From Phycomyces blakesleeanus NRRL 1555(-) (Eukaryota; Mucoromycota; Mucoromycetes; Mucorales; Phycomycetaceae): a DNA stretch of 64,000 nt. The DNA lies in assembly GCF_001638985.1 (NCBI RefSeq), contig NW_017265135.1, forward strand, positions 3,185,545 through 3,249,544, read 5' to 3'. The position numbers were made by a program, and so were the translations under genes. This document shows positions 58,162-64,000 of the stretch, piece after piece. Each line of letters starts with the position of its first letter. The stretch's first letter is position 1. The notes below the pieces were generated by a model. The model did no database searches. It was not told the origin of the DNA and saw only the letters and a program-made list of their open reading frames with translations.

Positions 58162-58808
58162 AAGACTGTAATCTTTTATGGCGATCCCTCCAGAGATGTG
58201 CAACTCTTGCAGTTGATGCCCAGTTTCCGAGACATCTAGTGATGTCTATACCAGAATCCTTCATTATATTTGCGTGCCTGGCACACATTTCTTTCTTAAG
58301 TGCTACGGGTATAGACCCCCAGCTAGGATTAGGACCAAGAGCAATCACCAAAGGATAGGCAGCCATATCATCACATATAAGCTTTGTACACATATTGAGT
58401 GTGGCCTTTTCGTTACTTGTTACTTCAATGCCAAGGTCTTCACTTATCATCTTGAAGATATGCTTTAAAGTTATTTCACAGAATACGCTCACCAGTTTGT
58501 GGATGGTATTAGCACTAGACTATTAAATAACATATTAATATATATTCAACTCGTTTTATTTTTTGTCTTACAATGACAGAGACAGAAGACGAAGTGTGTT
58601 GGTTAGAAATGTTTCTATTATCCAGTTGGCTCTGAAGAGCAGTAATCTCTAAATTCAAATCTTTGATGCTCGTCTTCATTTCAAGCTTCAACTCTTTGAT
58701 CTGTGCCTTCATTTCAAGTTTGGTCTTTTCTTGACCTGCCTTCAAAAATAGTATCTCATTGTACATGACGTGTAGCAAAGAGATGGAACTGTTATCTGTG
58801 TTATTCAT
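58162..58808 (-). pseudogene. tnp2-element accessory coiled-coil protein, copy 2, 3' truncated
   Basis: Exon 1 (58808-58572) encodes MNNTDNSSISLLHVMYNEIL and then a strong coiled coil (KLEMKAQIKELKLEMKTSIK). Exon 2 (58519-58162) encodes IFKMISEDLGIEVTSNEK, NPSWGSIPVALKKEMCARHA and GIDITRCLGNWASTARVAHL. The two exons are open and in phase, and end at a good GTAAGT donor. The following exon is not seen; LTR-C lies about 90 bp further on. The gene is divergent from the tnp2 transposase that starts at 60490, with a Tc1 element inserted between them. Confidence 0.75.
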
Positions 58809-59195
58809 ATTGAGAGTTTGGTTTACCTGAGAAAAAGGATTTTTGTGAAAGAAATATAAAGGCCAAAAAATTTTTCTATTGTCTATTATTAGTTTCATAT
58901 AAATGAGTTTAACCTATTGGTCCAGCCAATATTATTATTGGACTACTGTAGTTCTAATAACAGCTATTATGCAATGTTTTAGCTTCTGTTCCTGAGTTTA
59001 TATTTGTATCATCTATGTCATTGCCTACTTGTAATCATTAAGTCTATACAAATCTCAGCGCTATTAAGTATAAAGGCATATTACAGTCTGAGAAAGAAAT
59101 ATTTCACACCCTGGCGCGCTATTTGCACCTTTGCTTTATAACCTATATTTTATATTTTTCAACGTCTTAAAAAACTAATTAACAAATCTATCATA

Positions 59196-60256
59196 ATGCC
59201 AAACGAACAAAAGAATAACTCTTGTGGGCCCTATAATGTGCTTTCAGATTTGACGAAAGGAAAGATCCTTGGTCTTCAACTTGATAGAAATAATGTTGCC
59301 AGCATTTCGCCAAGCTGAATGTACCCAAATCAACAGTTCAATATTTTTTAAAGAGATATAAAGAAAGAGGAACTGCCGATAATAGAAAGTCTTCTGGAAG
59401 ACCACAGATCCTCACACCTAGAGACAAAAGACGTATTGTCTCAAATCTCAAAAAAGACAGATGGTCAATGTTGGATGATCTTGTTGATGGTGCTAGTGCT
59501 GACACGGGAAAGAATGTCAGCAAGGTTACCATGTGTAAAGCTTTGCACAGCATGGACTATTTTTGCCGTAAACCTGTGTCAAAGCCTTTTCTTACCAAGA
59601 CACACATTGCCAAATGCTGAGCTTGGTACAAAACCGTGAAAGACTGGAATAAACAGTGGGAAACAGTTATCTGGAGTGACGAGTCATCATTTGTGCTGTA
59701 TAAGAAAAATTCAAGGAGAAAACTCTGGCGCAAAACTGGTGAGAGGTTTGATACGGATCACTTTGTCCCAAAGGTGCAAGAAAATGGTGGATCGGTTATG
59801 GTCTGGGGGTGTATCTGGTCAGGAGGACTTAGTCTACTTGTTTTTGTAGATGAAAACATGGATGGTCCAAGATATATAGAAGTTCTTTGAGATCATTTTC
59901 TTCCATTCTTGCATGCTCTTCCTGTATCTAGCAGCGGTAGCTACAAGTTCCAGAAAGATAATGCCAAGGCGCATAAATCAAAAGTTGCAGGAAAGTTCAA
60001 GAAAGAACATGGTATTAATGTTTTGCAATGGCCACCCAACAGCTCTGACCTTAGCCCCATTGAGAATATATGGGGAATCATTGATCACAGAATCAGAGCA
60101 AGACACCTCAGACCAAATTCTCTGCATGAGCTGAAGGCTACTTTGTTGGAAGAGTGGAACAAAATATCAGCAAAAACTTGTAGAAGATGCTGCTTGAATA
60201 TGCCAAATCGATTGGCCTTACTTAAGAAAAAGAAATTTAAGCAAATCCGCTATTAA
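59196..60256 (+). pseudogene. Tc1/mariner transposase, recently inactivated
   Basis: HTH region: LTKGKILGLQLDRNNVAS, then after a one-base frameshift near 59308 LNVPKSTVQYFLKRYKERG and SSGRPQILTPRDKRRI (the GRP linker). Catalytic blocks: TVIWSDESSFVLYKK (first Asp), YKFQKDNAKAHKSK (second Asp) and NSSDLSPIENIWGIID (Glu), a DD34E-like spacing. Two TGA codons interrupt it, in HIAKCxAWYK (59617-59619) and YIEVLxDHFL (59888-59890). It lies between the accessory gene and the transposase of tnp2 copy 2. Inverted repeats were not located. Confidence 0.88.
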
Positions 60257-60489
60257 AACTGTATCTTTTTTTTTATATTATTAATATATATGTCTTTTAC
60301 TTTTATTGTTTCAAGTATTATATTTCAATACGTATTGTACATCTTTAGAAAGGGATTTGAAGTTGTGATATCTTCTTTACCATTCATGGCGAATGTTAAA
60401 ATGGGCAAAACATTTCTTTTTGGTACTGTATTTAAAAGAAATTATCAATATTCATACCTTTATTCTTGTGTTTATTTCCAACCTAAAAA

Positions 60490-60876
60490 ATGTCTTCAAA
60501 TTCAATCTTTGATAGTTACCAATACAATCAATGCAAAAAGCGCCACACCAATTTAAAAAAAGTCAAGAGTTGTAGAGCTCAATGTTTTAAGAACCGTCAT
60601 AGAAGACATAATGATATCCAGACTTCACAGACCACGCTTGTTCCTGGACAAGTCAGTGTTGTTTTGAACACTGTCTCGAATGACACTATCGAGTAAATCT
60701 ACAAATCACATACATACTATTAGAAAGTGTAATTAATTATATTGTTATTTTCATAAACAAGCAGAGAACATGCTGATGCAATCAAAGATCAGATCATGGA
60801 TACACTCAACAGCAAAGATAACGATGATCCAATTATGAATATCTTTAGTAATGATGATAATGATAAGTCTATGGTA

Positions 60877-60918
<42 letters not shown>

Positions 60919-63457
60919 GTCTTATTATATAATGCTAATTATTATCTACCTTGTTAAAGTATGATGCGGAACTTGGCAACAACATGGATATCATTGAAAA
61001 CGAAACATCTCCTTTGGTTTTTGACTTCAGTCAGCCTGCACCTACCCTTGACAAAGATGCCACAAAGAACCTTGAGTTTCTCAATATCATTAAGGATTTT
61101 AGTATCTCCCGCAATGCCTATGAAATGATAGTCAAGCATTTCAACAGCATTTTGGAAACGTCGACATGTATTACATACAGAGCATGTACTCCTCATCTTG
61201 GCAAAAAGCTTTTGAAGCGATTCTCTGATGTTGAAGAGATAGTCCATGATATCTGTCAGAGGGGATGTATGCTCTTTACCAGTCCATCCCAGACTGAGTG
61301 CTCCAACTGTGGACAAAGCCAGTACAAAACAAGACGTGGAGAAACTGAGGGTGGTGATCTGGTTGCTGCTGCCATGATGATACAGCTTCCATTGGCAAGA
61401 CAACTGGCTATTGCATTAGCCAATGAGAATACAAGAGCAGATATGCATTACTGCCATAATCATAAGTCAAGTTCAGATGAAAGTAAAACCGATGTGTTTG
61501 GTGGCCAGGTTTACCAGCAAGTGAAACATCTGTTTTCCAAAAAAGATGACATTGCAATTTCGTTGTCTGTTGATGGATTCACACCACACAATATTTCTGG
61601 TTCTGTAACGATCCTCCATGCCACCATTCTTAACCTGAATCCCATGGTCCGGTATGAGAGAAGCAGAATGCTCCAGATCGCAATGATCCCAGGTCCAGGC
61701 ACACCTGCCAATTTCTGGTCGTTCATGGAACCAATGATGAAAGAGCTCCTGATGTTGGAGAGCAAAGGGATGGTCGTCAAGACACCAAATGAGACCATTC
61801 GTGCCAAGGTACATGTCTTAATGGTCACTGGTGACATTCCCACCTTAGCAAAGTTGGCATGTCATTCTGGACATATAAGCAAAGACAGTTGCCAGATCTG
61901 TCATGTTGTCGGCCAATGTCCCAAGCATGGACAATACTTCAGAACTTTGCCCAGCATCAATATCTATATGCTGGAAAGTTTCCAGAATTTTTCCCAGGCC
62001 AGTGCATCCAGCCGCAAAGGATTAAACGGACAATCCCCCTTGGCAACATTGAAGGTATTCTCTGGATCATTGTTTTTTGCCCTTGATGAGATGCATGGAC
62101 TTTGCCATGGAATAAGCAAGCAGGTCTGGGGTTTGGTTTCTGGTATCTATGGAACAGATCATTGTTTTGCTCTTTCTTCTGGTGTTTGGAAGGAGATCGG
62201 TACAGCAATGTACAAAACAAGAAATATCATCTCTACATCCTTCCATGGTAATTGGAGGGATGTATACAAGAACCCTGGGTTGTTCAAGGCCATCAATTGG
62301 GCAGACTTTCTTCTGTTTGTCGTCCCTATGCTGGTGGCAGAGTGTATTGGAGATGCAACTGCCCAGAATGCGTTACTTGGCTTGGTTCAAGCATGTAACC
62401 TACTCATGAGCTGAGAGTTATCAGCAGAGGAACAAACCTCTATCAAAAGGTATATTTTAGTAAAAGCTATGTGTTATTCTATTATTTATTCTAACTATTT
62501 TTCTTCAGTAAACTTGAAATATGGAACATGTATCTGGAATCGCTGCTTACAAGTGGAAAAATCAAAATCAATATTTTCACTATAAACCAGCATCTTCTTC
62601 AGCACTATCCTCTCATGATTGACGCATACGGCCCACCTCGTGCATATAGCGCCAGATCCATGGAACGGGCAATTGGTGAATACTCAAGGGCTATCAAGAG
62701 TAATTCTGCTATAAATGTTAACACTGGCAATATCATGCTTGGCTTAGCACAAATACGACAAGCAGAGGCCAGAGCTACTGTTATGATTACAGAAGCAAGA
62801 ACAGCACGACACTTACAATATGAAGATTCCACTGCTGGTTGGCCATTGGCAGATGAGGGTAAGCATGTTGGTGCTGGGTCTGATATTGAGTTCTGGGGGC
62901 CTTTGAGGAATAGAACAATCCGAGATAGTTTTGAAGGCATTTCTTGTCTTTCAAAACTTCTTGAAGACTTCTACAAATCAAAGGGGGAAGAGTGTAGTAT
63001 GATTGAAGCAGCTATACAAACTAGCCGCAAGGCATTTGTCAATGGTTGTGTGATTGACTCTGCACTCCACCAAAATTGTGTAAGGGAGGCACATAACATC
63101 AGATTACAGATTCAGATTGATGAAAACCACAATATACATTCTGCATACTCTCCGGTTTACAAGAATTTCTTTGGGAAAGTTGTTGTCTTCTTTGAGCACA
63201 AGCTCAACAACAAGAGGTGGCTGCTTGCTCTTGTAGAGATTGCGGCAGTCCATTTGGTAAATGGTATACCAGTTGTTAATCATGGGCAAATGAAGCCAAA
63301 GGTAGTTCATCTGGCAGATGTCAAAGAATTGGTTGGTTTGGTGAAGTCGGACACGACTATAAATACAATAACAACAACAACAACAACAACATACATAGTG
63401 TGGCCAGAGCTTAACTGCAGCCCAAAATTGTTACTTGGTTCTCTTGCAGACCTATAA
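60490..63457 (+). pseudogene. tnp2-type transposase, copy 2, nearly intact with one in-frame TGA
   Basis: Exons 60490-60692, 60765-60873, 60960-62449 and 62509-63457 join in phase to 917 codons. The only interruption is TGA at 62412-62414, in NLLMSxELSAEEQT; the same TGA is in copies 1 (27850) and 4 (37924). Motifs: a Cys-rich N-terminal finger, CQRGCMLF and CSNCGQSQYKT, IQLPLARQLAIALANE, IAISLSVDGFTPHN, IAMIPGPGTPANFWSFMEP, GDIPTLAKLACHSGH, CQICHVVGQCPKHG, FFALDEMHGLCHG and WADFLLFVVPMLV. The second half carries YGPPRAYSARSMERAIGEYS and ends with VHLADVKELVGLVKSD and a Thr-rich tail. If TGA is read through or recoded, the protein would be complete; otherwise two proteins of about 484 and 300 residues result. 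Its promoter region holds a long (AT)n at 60881-60914 within intron 2. Confidence 0.85.
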
Positions 63458-64000
63458 TTTGTTTTTTTTTGTAATATATTTTTTTTCAAATTGTCTTAAC
63501 ATATTTTATTCTCTCAGCAAAAAGTTATGTTTTCTTCTCTTTTACCTCTGACTTTTAATAGTCATCAATTGCAATCTACATTTACTAAAAATGTAAACAC
63601 ACCCACTGATTTTTTTTCATTTATGGTAATTTCAAGGGTGCCGAATGATTTTATTGGCTTAGAGAGTGAATCTTTAGCTTAAAATGTTTAAATTCAGAAG
63701 TAGCTGCATGAAATGACTAGAATTATAACAAAAAAGGAATGGCTGTATTTTTTCAGAAAATTATTTTAATTTCAGATAATACAGAATTTTAAAATGGGGG
63801 GAGAAATGAAGAGGTCTGAAAAAGAAAAGATTTTATTGGTCAAAACCCATTGGGAAAAAATTCATTTTTTTTTGTTAAGTCATTTTGTTTAGTATGCAAT
63901 TTTAGCAATGTTCATTAACATCCACCAAAACACACCAAACTTCTCAACGTTAAGCAGTTTTTCTCTGCTATTGTTGCCATGCTGCAAGTGAATGTCTATA
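63458..64000. other. 3' flank of tnp2 copy 2, no gene seen
   Basis: The first 140 bp match the 3' flank of copy 1 (CAAATTGTCTTAACATATTT, CTGACTTTTAATAGT), then similarity stops near 63595. By analogy with copy 1 a Myb-like gene on the minus strand would be expected farther right; the window ends before that can be judged. Confidence 0.55.

Noticed and set aside
1..64000. Bacterial features (operons, CRISPR, riboswitches, ribosome binding sites)
   Set aside because: The spliced genes and element types are eukaryotic; nothing bacterial was seen.

Overview
This window looks like a transposon-rich stretch of an AT-rich fungal genome, most likely Mucoromycota (a zygomycete-type fungus). That placement is inferred from very short introns with GTAAGT-like donors and TACTAAY-like branch sites, a fungal POT/PTR2 peptide transporter at the left edge, and the mix of elements present (Cryptons, MULEs, CACTA/Plavaka-like tnp2 elements, an L1-like LINE, Tc1/mariner, solo LTRs). 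The species cannot be named from sequence alone. Only two host genes are supported: the 5' part of a PTR2 transporter (1-652, minus) and a tRNA-Thr(UGU) (48743-48815, minus). Nearly everything else is mobile DNA or AT-rich spacer.

Layout. 1-5.5 kb: PTR2 gene end, then gene-free AT-rich spacer with microsatellites. 5.5-6.3 kb: a small internal-deletion derivative of a MULE. 6.9-15.15 kb: a Crypton tyrosine-recombinase gene (minus) split by a solo LTR (target duplication GTCGT), which is itself split by a complete MULE (9199-14800, target duplication TGTTTCTCT). 15.75-21.2 kb: an L1-like LINE with two open ORFs. 21.2-25.2 kb: a solo LTR split by a second, decayed MULE family. 25.2-30.5 kb: a three-gene tnp2 (Plavaka/CACTA-like) element. 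31.3-34.7 kb: an Ndc10-like Crypton split by another solo LTR (duplication AGCTG). 35.4-42.5 kb: relics of a LINE, a tnp2 element and a Tc1 element, and LTRs. 42.6-47.2 kb: a third MULE family (minus) with duplication TATATTTAA. 47.2-48.75 kb: a cluster of LTRs beside the tRNA. 49.06-56.64 kb: a CACTA-type element with terminal CACTACGGCGG. 56.6-58.1 kb: two inverted LTRs around a pogo-like fragment. 58.2-63.5 kb: another tnp2 element invaded by a Tc1 element.

Main biological results. (1) MULE1 encodes one spliced gene of 994 codons, a FAR1-type DNA-binding region, a MULE DDE transposase and a SWIM finger fused to an OTU-type cysteine protease. The two halves are joined by tandemly duplicated micro-exons that each end in an EPL(D/E) motif. 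The divergent MULE2 has the same plan. MULE3 also joins transposase, SWIM and OTU. (2) tnp2 elements carry a conserved head-to-head coiled-coil accessory gene of unknown function (three copies), and one also carries a convergent Myb/SANT-like gene. (3) Removing each inserted LTR plus one target-duplication copy restores the reading frame of both Crypton genes, so insertion order can be read directly. (4) Where the ancestral codon can be judged, decay of these elements is mostly by C-to-T/G-to-A type changes (stops, lost splice donors, a lost catalytic Asp).
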